Shown in pieces: positions 56,528 through 64,000 of a DNA stretch of 64,000 nt. A model generated the notes under the pieces. It was given only the letters and a program-made list of their open reading frames with translations. It was not told the origin of the DNA and did no database searches. Location of the stretch: positions 1-64,000 of the forward strand of contig NZ_MRWD01000018.1 of NCBI RefSeq assembly GCF_002093625.1. Direction: 5' to 3'. Source of the stretch: Rouxiella silvae. Lineage in GTDB: Bacteria; Pseudomonadota; Gammaproteobacteria; Enterobacterales; Enterobacteriaceae. A program made the translations under genes and the position numbers. Every line of letters begins with the position of its first letter. The first letter of the stretch is position 1.

Positions 56528-56558
56528 ACTTGAAGCCGTGCACGCTGCGGCTTCAAGT
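56528..56558 (+). other. Intercistronic hairpin after the binding-protein gene
   Basis: The perfect 11-bp stem ACTTGAAGCCG / CGGCTTCAAGT with a nine-base loop and no T-run, so probably a 3'-end stabiliser rather than a full terminator. It would keep binding-protein mRNA in excess over permease mRNA. Confidence 0.7.
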
Positions 56559-56582
56559 CTCAAGCTTTACAGAGGGACTGAT

Positions 56583-57521
56583 GTGACAGAGTTTTCATAT
56601 ATTTTTAAGCGCATCCTACTGATCATTCCCACGCTGCTGGTCATTCTGGTGGTGACGTTCACCATTGTGCGTCTGCTGCCGGGCGATCCGGCCAGTGCGA
56701 TGATTGGCGATCGCGCGACCGATGCCGACGTCGCGCGCATCAATAAAGAGCTGGGCCTCGACCAACCGCTGCCGGTGCAGTTTGTCTATTTTGTTCGTCA
56801 GGTGGCGACGGGGAATCTCGGCAACTCTTATGCCATGCACGCGCCGGTGACCTCGATTATTGCCGAACGCCTGCCGGTCACGCTGCTTCTGACCGCAATG
56901 GCGGCCTTTTTCTCGATTGTGATGGCAATTCCGCTGGCGTTTATTTCGGCCCTCAGGCGCAACAGCGCCGCCGACGTGACCATTCGCGGCGCGTCGCAAA
57001 TTACGCTGTCGATGCCATCCTTTTATATCGGACTGGTTTTACTGACTATTTTCGCCGCCCAGCTGCACTGGTTCCCGGTGGGAGGCTACGGCGACACCTT
57101 CGGGCAGAGAATTTACCACCTGTTTTTACCGGCCATCACGCTGGCGGTGAGCATCACATCGGTATTGATTGGCAGCCTGCGTAACTCGATTATTGCCGTG
57201 CTCGATGCCGAATATGTCACCTTTGCTCGAGCAAAAGGACTGAGCAGCCGCGTGGTACTGATGCGACACGTGTTGCGTAACTCACTGATCCCGATGTTGA
57301 GTCTGTTTGCGCTCAATATCAGCACCACAATTGGCAGCGCAGTAATCACTGAAACGGTATTTGCCGTGCCAGGCATCGCACGCCTGATGGTTGACAGCAT
57401 TTTCAGCCGCGATTACCCGATGATTCAAGGGCTGGTGATTGTGCTTTCTGTACTGGTGTCGCTGATTTTTCTGGTGACCGACATCATTCAGGTGATGATT
57501 GACCCGAGGAGAGCAAGATGA
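56583..57521 (+). CDS. ABC importer permease 1 (DppB/OppB type)
   Basis: Inner-membrane permease of 312 residues with about six helices; start VTEFSYIFKRILLIIPTLLVILVVTF, signature near VLDAEYVTFARAKGLSSRVVLMRHVLRNSLIP (EAA loop). The start is the GTG at 56583, preceded by AGAGGG. An ATG two bases upstream is followed at once by TGA, and the in-frame ATG at 56538 lies in the hairpin, so both are rejected. Confidence 0.93.
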   Translation: MTEFSYIFKRILLIIPTLLVILVVTFTIVRLLPGDPASAMIGDRATDADVARINKELGLDQPLPVQFVYFVRQVATGNLGNSYAMHAPVTSIIAERLPVTLLLTAMAAFFSIVMAIPLAFISALRRNSAADVTIRGASQITLSMPSFYIGLVLLTIFAAQLHWFPVGGYGDTFGQRIYHLFLPAITLAVSITSVLIGSLRNSIIAVLDAEYVTFARAKGLSSRVVLMRHVLRNSLIPMLSLFALNISTTIGSAVITETVFAVPGIARLMVDSIFSRDYPMIQGLVIVLSVLVSLIFLVTDIIQVMIDPRRAR

Positions 57522-58369
57522 GCGAACTGATTGCCCAGCGTTCTATCACCCGCAAATGGCGCAAGCACCTGCCTTGGTCGTCGCTGCTGGGCTGCATCAT
57601 TCTGGTCTTTAGCCTGCTGATGGCGTTTTTTCCACACTGGGTCGCCCCCTTCGATCCTCTTAAATTTGACTTCCGCGCCATTTTGAAAGGCCCGAGCCTT
57701 CAGCATCTGTTCGGCACCGATAACTTTGGCCGCGACATTTTTTCGCGGGTGATCTATGCCTACCACATTGACCTGCAAATCGCCTTTTTCACCACGCTGT
57801 TTCCGATGGTGTTCGGCACGCTGGTGGGCCTGCTGGTGGGCTACTACGGCGGCATCGCCGAGACACTTTTTCAACGCATCGTGGATGCGGTAGTCACCTT
57901 TCCCTTACTGGTATTGGTGATAGCCATTGTGGCCATTCTTGGGCCTGGGCTGAACAGCATGTACATCGCCGTCGGTATTATTTACTGGGTATTTTATGCG
58001 CGGCTGATTGCGGGCGAGGTCAGTATTCAGAAACGTCTTGAGTACGTCGCGGCTGGAAAGGTCATGGGCTACAGTCCGATGCGCATCATCTTCCGACACG
58101 TATTGCCGAATGTGATAACCACTACGCTGGTGTATTGGATGACCGACATGGCGCTGGCTATTCTGCTTGGCTCCAGTCTCGGCTACCTGGGCCTTGGCGC
58201 TCAGCCACCTACCGCCGAGTGGGGCGTATTAATCGCCTCGGGAAAAAACTTTATGGATACCGCCTGGTGGATAACTATTTTCCCCGGCATCGCCATTGTA
58301 TTAACCGGGTTGGGATTTAGCCTGTTTGGAGACCTGCTGTCAGACTGGCTGCGTCCGGGAAGCCGTTAA
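57518..58369 (+). CDS. ABC importer permease 2 (DppC/OppC type)
   Basis: Second permease, 283 residues, about six helices, with the family segment FGTDNFGRDIFSRVIYAYHIDLQIAF and the EAA loop YVAAGKVMGYSPMRIIFRHVLPN. The ATG overlaps the stop of permease 1 by four bases (translational coupling). Confidence 0.94.
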   Translation: MSELIAQRSITRKWRKHLPWSSLLGCIILVFSLLMAFFPHWVAPFDPLKFDFRAILKGPSLQHLFGTDNFGRDIFSRVIYAYHIDLQIAFFTTLFPMVFGTLVGLLVGYYGGIAETLFQRIVDAVVTFPLLVLVIAIVAILGPGLNSMYIAVGIIYWVFYARLIAGEVSIQKRLEYVAAGKVMGYSPMRIIFRHVLPNVITTTLVYWMTDMALAILLGSSLGYLGLGAQPPTAEWGVLIASGKNFMDTAWWITIFPGIAIVLTGLGFSLFGDLLSDWLRPGSR

Positions 58370-58439
58370 CATTAATGCCCGCACTGCGCATTAAGCCACT
58401 GACAAGACCTTAAGCCGTTAGCAAAAATGAGAGCAAACT

Positions 58440-59477
58440 ATGCCCAGCCAAACGCGCGAACAAAATAGTCATACAGAAAATTTGCTCGACGTGAGCCAAC
58501 TCAACACCCAGATCCACACGTCGCGTGGCAGTTTAAACGCGATCCAGAATGTCAGTTTTACCCTCAAGCCGGGAGAAATTCTGGGGTTGGTGGGCGAATC
58601 CGGCTCGGGAAAAAGCGTTACTCTCCGCTCCTTGCTGCGCCTGATGCCCGCCAACGCCGAGGTAAGCGGTTCGGTAAAGTGGCAGGGGCGAGAAATTTCG
58701 ACCATGAAACCCGCCGAGCTGCGCGCGATTCGCGGTGGTGAAATCGCGATGATTTTTCAGGAGCCGATGATTGCCCTGAATCCAGTGCTCACCGTTTGGC
58801 GACAGATTGAAGAGAGCCTGCATGCGCACACCGACCTGAATCGCAAACAACGCCGCCTGCGGGCCGTTGAGCTGTTGAATCAGGTGGGTATTCCAGCACC
58901 GGAGTTGCGCCTTGATGACTATCCGCACCAGTTTTCGGGCGGCATGCGCCAACGCGTGATGATAGCCATCGCGCTTGCCGGTAACCCGCGCCTGCTGCTA
59001 GCCGATGAACCGACTACTGCGCTCGACGTCACCATTCAGGAGCAAATCCTTAAGCTTTTGTTCAGCCTACGCGACGAACTCGGCATGGGCATTATCTTTG
59101 TGACGCACGACCTCGGCGTAGTGGCGCAGCTGTGCGACAGGGTGGCGGTAATGTATGCCGGACGGATTGTTGAAAGCGCACCCGTGGGCGAAATTTTTAG
59201 CCGCCCTCGCCATCCTTATACTCAGGGGCTGATTGCGTCCGTGCCACAAAGCGGCGGCGAGCGAAAACCGCTGCTGTCGATCGAGGGGACGCCACCTTCG
59301 CTGCTTAATCTGCCACAGGGTTGCAGCTTCGGCCCGCGCTGTCGCTATAAAACTGATCTCTGTCAGCAGCGGGTTCCGGATCTGGACGCGTTAAATCCAC
59401 TGCATCAGGTCGCGTGCCATCATCATGCTGATTTGCTTGCCTCTTTATCGCCACAGCCGCTGTCGGCGGGGGTATAA
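58440..59477 (+). CDS. ABC importer ATPase 1 (DppD/OppD type)
   Basis: ATP-binding subunit of 345 residues: Walker [10 protein letters not shown]-loop [12 protein letters not shown], signature FSGGMRQR, Walker [12 protein letters not shown], and the C-terminal oligopeptide domain with cysteines ([18 protein letters not shown]) that in the family binds a 4Fe-4S cluster. It lies 70 bases downstream of permease 2. Confidence 0.94.
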   Translation: MPSQTREQNSHTENLLDVSQLNTQIHTSRGSLNAIQNVSFTLKPGEILGLVGESGSGKSVTLRSLLRLMPANAEVSGSVKWQGREISTMKPAELRAIRGGEIAMIFQEPMIALNPVLTVWRQIEESLHAHTDLNRKQRRLRAVELLNQVGIPAPELRLDDYPHQFSGGMRQRVMIAIALAGNPRLLLADEPTTALDVTIQEQILKLLFSLRDELGMGIIFVTHDLGVVAQLCDRVAVMYAGRIVESAPVGEIFSRPRHPYTQGLIASVPQSGGERKPLLSIEGTPPSLLNLPQGCSFGPRCRYKTDLCQQRVPDLDALNPLHQVACHHHADLLASLSPQPLSAGV

Positions 59478-59478
59478 C

Positions 59479-60477
59479 ATGAGTGATATTTTAGTGAGTA
59501 GAACGATACCCATCGTCAGCGTTGAAGAAGCCATGGTGCATTTTCCCATTGCCCACTCGATTCTCGAAAAAATTCAGGGCAAGCCGCGCCGCTATGTACA
59601 GGCATTAAACGGCGTGCGTCTGGAGCTGATGCGCGGTGAAACGCTAGGCGTAGTCGGGGAATCTGGATGCGGTAAATCTACCCTGGCGCGTGCCATGGTG
59701 GGTCTGCTGCAAACCAGCGAAGGTAAAATTTATTTCAACGGCAAAGATATCGCCACCCTGCACGGGAAAGCGCGGCGCAGCTTTAACCGTCAGGTGCAGA
59801 TGATTTTTCAGGATCCGTACAGTTCTCTCAACCCGCGTATGACCGTCGGGCAGATGCTGACCGAGGCACTGTCGGTGCATAACATGTGCCCTAAAAAGGA
59901 CATTCCTGCGCGTATTCGCCAACTGATGGAGCTGGTGCGCCTCCCGGCAGACGCCATTGATAAACTGCCGCACGAATTTTCCGGCGGTCAGCGCCAACGC
60001 ATCGGCATTAGTCGGGCATTGGCGGTCGAACCCGAGGTGTTGATCGCCGACGAACTGGTCTCGGCGCTGGACGTCTCGGTGCAGGCACAGGTGGTTAATC
60101 TGCTGCTCGACCTGCAGCAGAAGCTCAACCTGACTGTGCTGTTTGTCGCCCACGACCTGCGCCTGGTGCGGCATATTTCACACCGCGTGGCGGTGATGTA
60201 TCTCGGCGAAGTGGTCGAGGTTGGCGATACAGAGACACTGTTTCAAACGCCGCTCCATCCTTATACTCAGGCCCTGCTGCGCGCTGCACCAAGCATGGAT
60301 CCAACCGATCGCGGTAAAAGCGTTAGCCTGACCGGTGAACTGCCCAGCCCCCTCTCGCCGCCTCCGGGCTGTCGTTTTCATACTCGCTGTCCTAACGTTA
60401 CGGACCGCTGTCGCATCGAAAGGCCAATACTGGCGTCAAAACCCGGCGGCCAGCGCGTCGCCTGTCATTTAGTGTAA
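59479..60477 (+). CDS. ABC importer ATPase 2 (DppF/OppF type)
   Basis: Second ATPase, 332 residues from the ATG at 59479 with GGGGGT before it; a longer frame from 59425 overlaps the previous gene. Walker A GESGCGKST, signature FSGGQRQR, Walker B VLIADELVSALD (Leu in place of the usual Pro after DE), C-terminal GCRFHTRCPNVTDRC. It begins one base after the stop of ATPase 1. Confidence 0.94.
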   Translation: MSDILVSRTIPIVSVEEAMVHFPIAHSILEKIQGKPRRYVQALNGVRLELMRGETLGVVGESGCGKSTLARAMVGLLQTSEGKIYFNGKDIATLHGKARRSFNRQVQMIFQDPYSSLNPRMTVGQMLTEALSVHNMCPKKDIPARIRQLMELVRLPADAIDKLPHEFSGGQRQRIGISRALAVEPEVLIADELVSALDVSVQAQVVNLLLDLQQKLNLTVLFVAHDLRLVRHISHRVAVMYLGEVVEVGDTETLFQTPLHPYTQALLRAAPSMDPTDRGKSVSLTGELPSPLSPPPGCRFHTRCPNVTDRCRIERPILASKPGGQRVACHLV

Positions 60478-60494
60478 GAGAAAAAGAGAAGACA

Positions 60495-61457
60495 ATGACT
60501 GATAAAACTGCCGCTATTTCATTAGCGCTGCACGGCGGATGCGGCGTGATGGCCGAAGAAGACATGACACAGCCGGAGTGGGAAGAGGCCCGCGACCATC
60601 TCAAGCAGGCTTTGCGCGCCGGATGGCAAGTTCTGCAACAACAGGGTAGCGCCGTGGATGCAGTACAGGCCACCGTTTTAGTGATGGAAGATTCTATCTA
60701 TTTTAATGCTGGCTTCGGCGCGGCGCTTAACGCCAACGGCGAGCATGAGCTGGATGCGGCCATTATGGACGGCGCTACGTTGGCCGCCGGTGCGGTTTGC
60801 GGTGCACGCCATATTCGTAATCCGGTGCTGGCGGCTCGCAGCCTGCTTGACGGCGGCGAGAGCGTTTTGCTCAGCGGATCCGGTGCCGACGACTATGCCC
60901 GAGATCAGGGTCTGGCCTGCGTCGAGAGTGACTATTTCACCACTCCACGCCGCGTGCAGGCGCTTGAATCTATGCGACGCCACCAGATAGCGGGCACTTT
61001 CAAAGCGGCGCGTGAATCTGAAAAACACGGCACGGTGGGCGCCGTCGCCCTCGACGCACAGGGGCATCTGGCGGCGGCAACCTCAACCGGCGGCTATACC
61101 AATAAACCGGTTGGACGCATCGGTGACAGCCCGTTAATTGGCTCGGGCACTTACGCCCGCGACGGCGTTTGTGCCGTTTCAGGCACCGGTCAGGGTGAGT
61201 ATTTTATCCGCAACGTGATGGCCTACGATATTGCCGCACGCATGATTTATGCCGGCGAAAAGCTGCAAACGGCCTCCGAGCATCTGGTGATGGGTGAATT
61301 TCGCGACCTTGGCGTAGGTGCTGGCGTTATTGCCATTGATGCCAACGGCCAGGTCAGCGCGCCCTACAATACGCTCGGCATGTTCCGCGCATGGGTCACC
61401 GAAGACGGGCGTGGCGTTGTAGCAAGCCATCATCAGCTCTATGACTTCGACCTGTGA
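60495..61457 (+). CDS. Isoaspartyl peptidase / plant-type L-asparaginase
   Basis: Ntn hydrolase of 320 residues, like E. coli IaaA, that cleaves itself into alpha and beta chains and hydrolyses beta-aspartyl dipeptides. The predicted nucleophile is Thr180 in KHGTVGAVALD (Thr179 in E. coli), with GGYTNKPVGRIGDSPLIGSGTYA following. It lies 17 bases after the ATPase. In E. coli iaaA is next to the glutathione importer gsiABCD; here it stands with a dipeptide-type importer, which suggests uptake of isoaspartyl or related peptides. Confidence 0.93.
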   Translation: MTDKTAAISLALHGGCGVMAEEDMTQPEWEEARDHLKQALRAGWQVLQQQGSAVDAVQATVLVMEDSIYFNAGFGAALNANGEHELDAAIMDGATLAAGAVCGARHIRNPVLAARSLLDGGESVLLSGSGADDYARDQGLACVESDYFTTPRRVQALESMRRHQIAGTFKAARESEKHGTVGAVALDAQGHLAAATSTGGYTNKPVGRIGDSPLIGSGTYARDGVCAVSGTGQGEYFIRNVMAYDIAARMIYAGEKLQTASEHLVMGEFRDLGVGAGVIAIDANGQVSAPYNTLGMFRAWVTEDGRGVVASHHQLYDFDL

Positions 61458-61479
61458 TTAAATTGAACAATAATTAACA

Positions 61480-61507
61480 TTGACCTTGGCTTCACCGTTG
61501 ATATCTT
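61480..61507 (+). promoter_or_regulatory. Possible sigma-70 promoter before the amidotransferase-like hydrolase
   Basis: TTGACC (61480-61485), 16 bases, TATCTT (61502-61507) in the 124-bp gap after the peptidase. It may add transcription to the last two genes of the cluster. Confidence 0.4.
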
Positions 61508-61581
61508 AAGGTATTGAAATTTTCCCGCACTGAATTGACGTGCCTCGCGTCATTACCGTGTGATATCGCAGGTGAATAAGC

Positions 61582-62394
61582 ATGAGCATTACTCCTCATT
61601 CCAGGCCGGTTATAGGTGTGACGTTAGACAGCGAAGAAGCCGGTGGTTATGCCGATTATCCGTGGTATGCACTGCGTCAAAACTACATGGCCAGCCTGGC
61701 GGAGCTGGGTGCCGTTCCGCTCGCGCTGCCCCACCACGGCGAGCTGGCCGATGAATTTTTGGCCCTGTGTGATGGAATCATCGTGACAGGCGGTGCGTTC
61801 GACGTGCCGCCGGAACTTTTTAATGAGCAGCAAAGCAGTGACCAGGTTCGATTAAAACCGGCGCGTACACTGTTTGAAAGCGCGATTGTTAAAGGGGCCA
61901 TGCTCCGCGACATGCCGCTGCTGGGGATTTGTGGCGGCGAGCAACTGCTGGCCGTACTGACCGGTGGAACGCTTATTCAGCACATCCCCGATGCGTTACC
62001 CGACGCTTTAGAGCACAGCACCACGGCAGACACCGAAAATGCGGGCGGCAAGAAACGCGCCCGTCATCCGGTTGAAATCCTTGAGAATACGCGACTTAGC
62101 AAGTTAGTCAGCGCTCGCACATATGAGGTGAACAGTTCGCATCATCAGGCCGTGAAAACGCTGGGATCAGGCTGCCGCGTTAATGCGGTGTCTCCAGACG
62201 GGGTAATTGAAGGCATTGAGTGCGATGACTATTATTTCTGCCTCGGCGTGCAGTGGCATCCGGAGTATTTGCAGAATGAGCAAGACCGCCAACTGCTGAA
62301 AGCTTTTGTAGAAGCTGCCGATGACTACAAAAATGCGCGTCGCTCTTCGGGCAAAGCGATGGCCAAAGCCATGAACCTTTCTCACGGGAAATAA
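61582..62394 (+). CDS. Class-I glutamine-amidotransferase-like hydrolase (PuuD-like, peptidase C26)
   Basis: A 270-residue enzyme of the gamma-glutamyl-amide hydrolase family (PuuD hydrolyses gamma-glutamyl-GABA). The triad is visible: Cys117 in LLGICGGEQLLA, and His226 and Glu228 in GVQWHPEYL. The usual GICRG is GICGG here. SSHHQAVKTL is the typical segment before the C-terminal strands. Two genes of this cluster (this and the isoaspartyl peptidase) open unusual isopeptide or side-chain amide bonds. Confidence 0.9.
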   Translation: MSITPHSRPVIGVTLDSEEAGGYADYPWYALRQNYMASLAELGAVPLALPHHGELADEFLALCDGIIVTGGAFDVPPELFNEQQSSDQVRLKPARTLFESAIVKGAMLRDMPLLGICGGEQLLAVLTGGTLIQHIPDALPDALEHSTTADTENAGGKKRARHPVEILENTRLSKLVSARTYEVNSSHHQAVKTLGSGCRVNAVSPDGVIEGIECDDYYFCLGVQWHPEYLQNEQDRQLLKAFVEAADDYKNARRSSGKAMAKAMNLSHGK

Positions 62395-62400
62395 CAGCCG

Positions 62401-62952
62401 ATGTTTGCCGTTGAAAACGCAAAACAAATTAAGCACTGGCTCGATAAACTGGGCATTGACAGCGAAGTGATTGCTCACCGCACTCTGCCGTTCTTCCCTG
62501 AGGTTGATAGCGCTTCTCTCGTCACCGCCGAGACCAATGCCGAAGGCAAAGCCTTTCTTTTAACGCCAGAGGCGGCAGCAGCCTGGTGGAAACTGCGTGA
62601 ATCTGCCAAGGCTGTAGGCATTGACCTTAATCTGGTATCGGCATGGCGCAGCGTTGACTATCAAATGGACCTTATCCGCAAGAAACAGCAGTTGGGTATT
62701 GCTCCCGCCGAATTTTTCAGCTATCTCGCCCCTCCCGGCTGCAGCGAACACCACACCGGCTGCGCCATTGACATCAATACCCCAGGATGTGATGAGGTCA
62801 GCGGCGTATTTGGCGAAACACCTGCCTTTGAATGGCTGCAACAACATGCGGGCGAATTCGGCTTTGTGATGTCATTCCCCCTTAACAACCCGTGGGGATT
62901 TATTGACGAACCCTGGCACTGGTGCTGGCATCCGGCGTCTCAGCGAGACTGA
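62401..62952 (+). CDS. VanY-type (M15) D-alanyl-D-alanine peptidase without signal peptide
   Basis: Zinc peptidase of 183 residues: conserved Arg in LVSAWRSVDYQ, motif S115-x-H117-x-x-G-x-A-x-D124 in GCSEHHTGCAIDINTPG, and Glu170-x-x-His173 in DEPWHWCW. Usual M15B proteins are exported; this one starts MFAVENAKQIKHWLD with no signal or anchor and should be cytoplasmic, like the E. coli dipeptidase DdpX, which also accompanies a dipeptide importer. It begins seven bases after the previous stop and ends in a 13-bp overlap with the convergent gene. Confidence 0.88.
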   Translation: MFAVENAKQIKHWLDKLGIDSEVIAHRTLPFFPEVDSASLVTAETNAEGKAFLLTPEAAAAWWKLRESAKAVGIDLNLVSAWRSVDYQMDLIRKKQQLGIAPAEFFSYLAPPGCSEHHTGCAIDINTPGCDEVSGVFGETPAFEWLQQHAGEFGFVMSFPLNNPWGFIDEPWHWCWHPASQRD

Positions 62953-63761
62953 TAAAACGGATAAGTGAACAGCAATAAATGGCAGAGGTTAAGCCCAAAG
63001 TGAAATAGGGTTGAGACCCACAGTCTGCCGCTCCACATCCAGGCCAGCCCATAAATAAGACCAGATAACGCGGCGAAGATCACCAGTAACGTGCCACCGG
63101 CGAGGTGGGCAAGACCGAAGACCAGCGCAACAATCAGCAGCGCCGGAACGTCTCCCAACCATCCCGCCACGCGCTGCTGTAGATAGCCCCGAAACAGTGC
63201 CTCTTCAGCAAACGAAACAAAAAACAGATTTGCCAGCATAAAACTGCCTAGCCAATCGGGGAAATGCGGCTCAATGCGCAGGCCACCGAGCATCACTGCC
63301 ACCAGCAGTAAAAGGGGGATGCTCGCCGCTAACAGCAGCCACTGCCAGATTCGGGGGCTGAATCTGCTTTTTACAAACAGCAGGCTCGGCAACGCTGCCA
63401 GCAACACAAATGGCAGCAGCGCCTTGTCAAAATTAAAATACAGGGTAAATGGCGCACTGTGTGGCCCCGTTTTCACGGCGTCGAGTATTTTGGGATTAAA
63501 GAATCCGGGGATAAGATGCCCAAATAAAGCCAGCCCGGCGGCAAGCAGCAAAGCTTCTGCGCCTAGCGTTAATGCACGCGAACGTCCCTGCGCATGCATT
63601 CTTACTCGCGCAATCAGTACAATAATACCGAGGATAATCAAACCTCGAAGATCGACAACGCCTGCTGCGCATGCCCATCCCACACTGATAACGCCCAACA
63701 GTAACGCCAGTGTGCGCTGCACGGGCAAGACAGCCAATGAGCCGGCTAGTATCCACCACAT
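62940..63761 (-). CDS. CPBP-family intramembrane metalloprotease
   Basis: A 273-residue membrane protein of the CAAX-protease/bacteriocin-processing (Abi) family with about eight helices. Motif 1 is E186-E187-x-x-x-R191 in SFAEEALFRGYLQ; later segments are FGLAHLAGG (the HxxxxG-type histidine) and STLFHFGLNLCHLL (the NxxxH-like region). Function unknown; family members process membrane proteins or give bacteriocin self-immunity. It is convergent to the peptidase gene and not part of the importer operon. Confidence 0.85.
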   Translation of the reverse strand: MWWILAGSLAVLPVQRTLALLLGVISVGWACAAGVVDLRGLIILGIIVLIARVRMHAQGRSRALTLGAEALLLAAGLALFGHLIPGFFNPKILDAVKTGPHSAPFTLYFNFDKALLPFVLLAALPSLLFVKSRFSPRIWQWLLLAASIPLLLLVAVMLGGLRIEPHFPDWLGSFMLANLFFVSFAEEALFRGYLQQRVAGWLGDVPALLIVALVFGLAHLAGGTLLVIFAALSGLIYGLAWMWSGRLWVSTLFHFGLNLCHLLLFTYPFYQSR

Positions 63762-63906
63762 TTGAGTCTCTCCTTATCTGTAGCAGCTATTCTGCGGCGC
63801 TCATTATAGGTGATATTTCACGCTCAAACTTGTACATTACGACAATCGAAATAACAATAAAGTATTGATAAACATTTAAAAAATTCAACAAGGCGAGAAA
63901 CGAACA

Positions 63907-64000
63907 ATGGAACTGGAACTCTCTATTGATAACCTTTACCTAAAAATATTAACCCCAGAAGACGCGCCGCAGGTGCAGAACTATTTTGCCGTCAATCATA
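63907..64000 (+). CDS. GNAT-like acetyltransferase, N-terminal fragment (cut by window end)
   Basis: An open frame starts at ATG 63907 after AAGGCGAG and runs to the window end without stop (MELELSIDNLYLKILTPEDA, then PQVQNYFAVNH). The pattern of a strand followed by LTPEDAPQVQNYF is typical of the first strand and helix of RimL/RimJ-like GNAT enzymes. Only 31 residues are visible, so the call is tentative. Confidence 0.5.
   Translation, partial: MELELSIDNLYLKILTPEDAPQVQNYFAVNH

Overview
The window is a chromosomal segment of a gamma-proteobacterium of the order Enterobacterales. The gene order thyA-lgt-ptsP-rppH-mutH-ygdR-tas-lplT-aas-(OmrA/OmrB sRNAs)-galR-lysA-lysR matches the conserved backbone known from Escherichia coli. 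Accessory genes between the backbone genes differ from E. coli (no ygdQ, added PTS, chitinase and efflux loci), which suggests a Yersiniaceae/Hafniaceae-type genus such as Serratia, Rahnella, Ewingella or Rouxiella. The genus cannot be fixed from the sequence alone.

Layout. (1) 320-6738: thyA, lgt, ptsP and rppH on the minus strand, a roughly 700-bp intergenic region with several DnaA boxes at the position of E. coli DARS2, then mutH and a YgdR-type lipoprotein. (2) 6838-8710: an accessory pair, an MFS transporter and an odd protein carrying only the C-terminal part of a cysteine desulfurase, followed by an AT-rich gap. (3) 9181-14170: tas, the lplT-aas phospholipid-repair operon, and two tandem OmrA/OmrB-type sRNA genes. 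(4) 14254-17864: a BisC/DMSO-reductase-family molybdoenzyme and galR with a palindromic operator. (5) 17896-22881: a beta-glucoside PTS locus (EIIC, GH1, EIIB; divergent EIIA) with a UxuR-like regulator and three phased TTGG-N4-CCAA sites. (6) 22952-25328: lysA-lysR. (7) 25318-35267: mixed accessory genes: a LysR regulator with a divergent periplasmic MBL-fold protein, a TPR protein, a YddA-type ABC transporter, a secreted GH19 chitinase, a GntR regulator, an orphan protein and an alpha-glucoside-type PTS EIIBC. (8) 35404-50785: a small ORF and two complete, convergent RND efflux operons, each with its own outer-membrane channel; the second is mdtABC-like and its MdtB carries a 51-residue Ser/Thr-rich insertion. 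(9) 51041-62952: a divergent locus with a GntR regulator, a creatininase-family amidohydrolase, a ketopantoate-reductase-like enzyme and an SDR on one side, and a dipeptide-type ABC importer, an isoaspartyl peptidase, a class-I glutamine-amidotransferase hydrolase and a cytoplasmic VanY-type peptidase on the other. (10) 62940-64000: a CPBP membrane protease and the start of a GNAT acetyltransferase.

The most unusual items are the truncated cysteine-desulfurase fusion (8027-8710), the coordinated peptide uptake and hydrolysis locus (51041-62952), the Ser/Thr-rich insertion in MdtB, the MBL-fold protein with a degenerate metal site, and the small ORF with mutually exclusive hairpins before the first efflux operon. 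All functions are inferred from sequence features and family knowledge; no database search was run.
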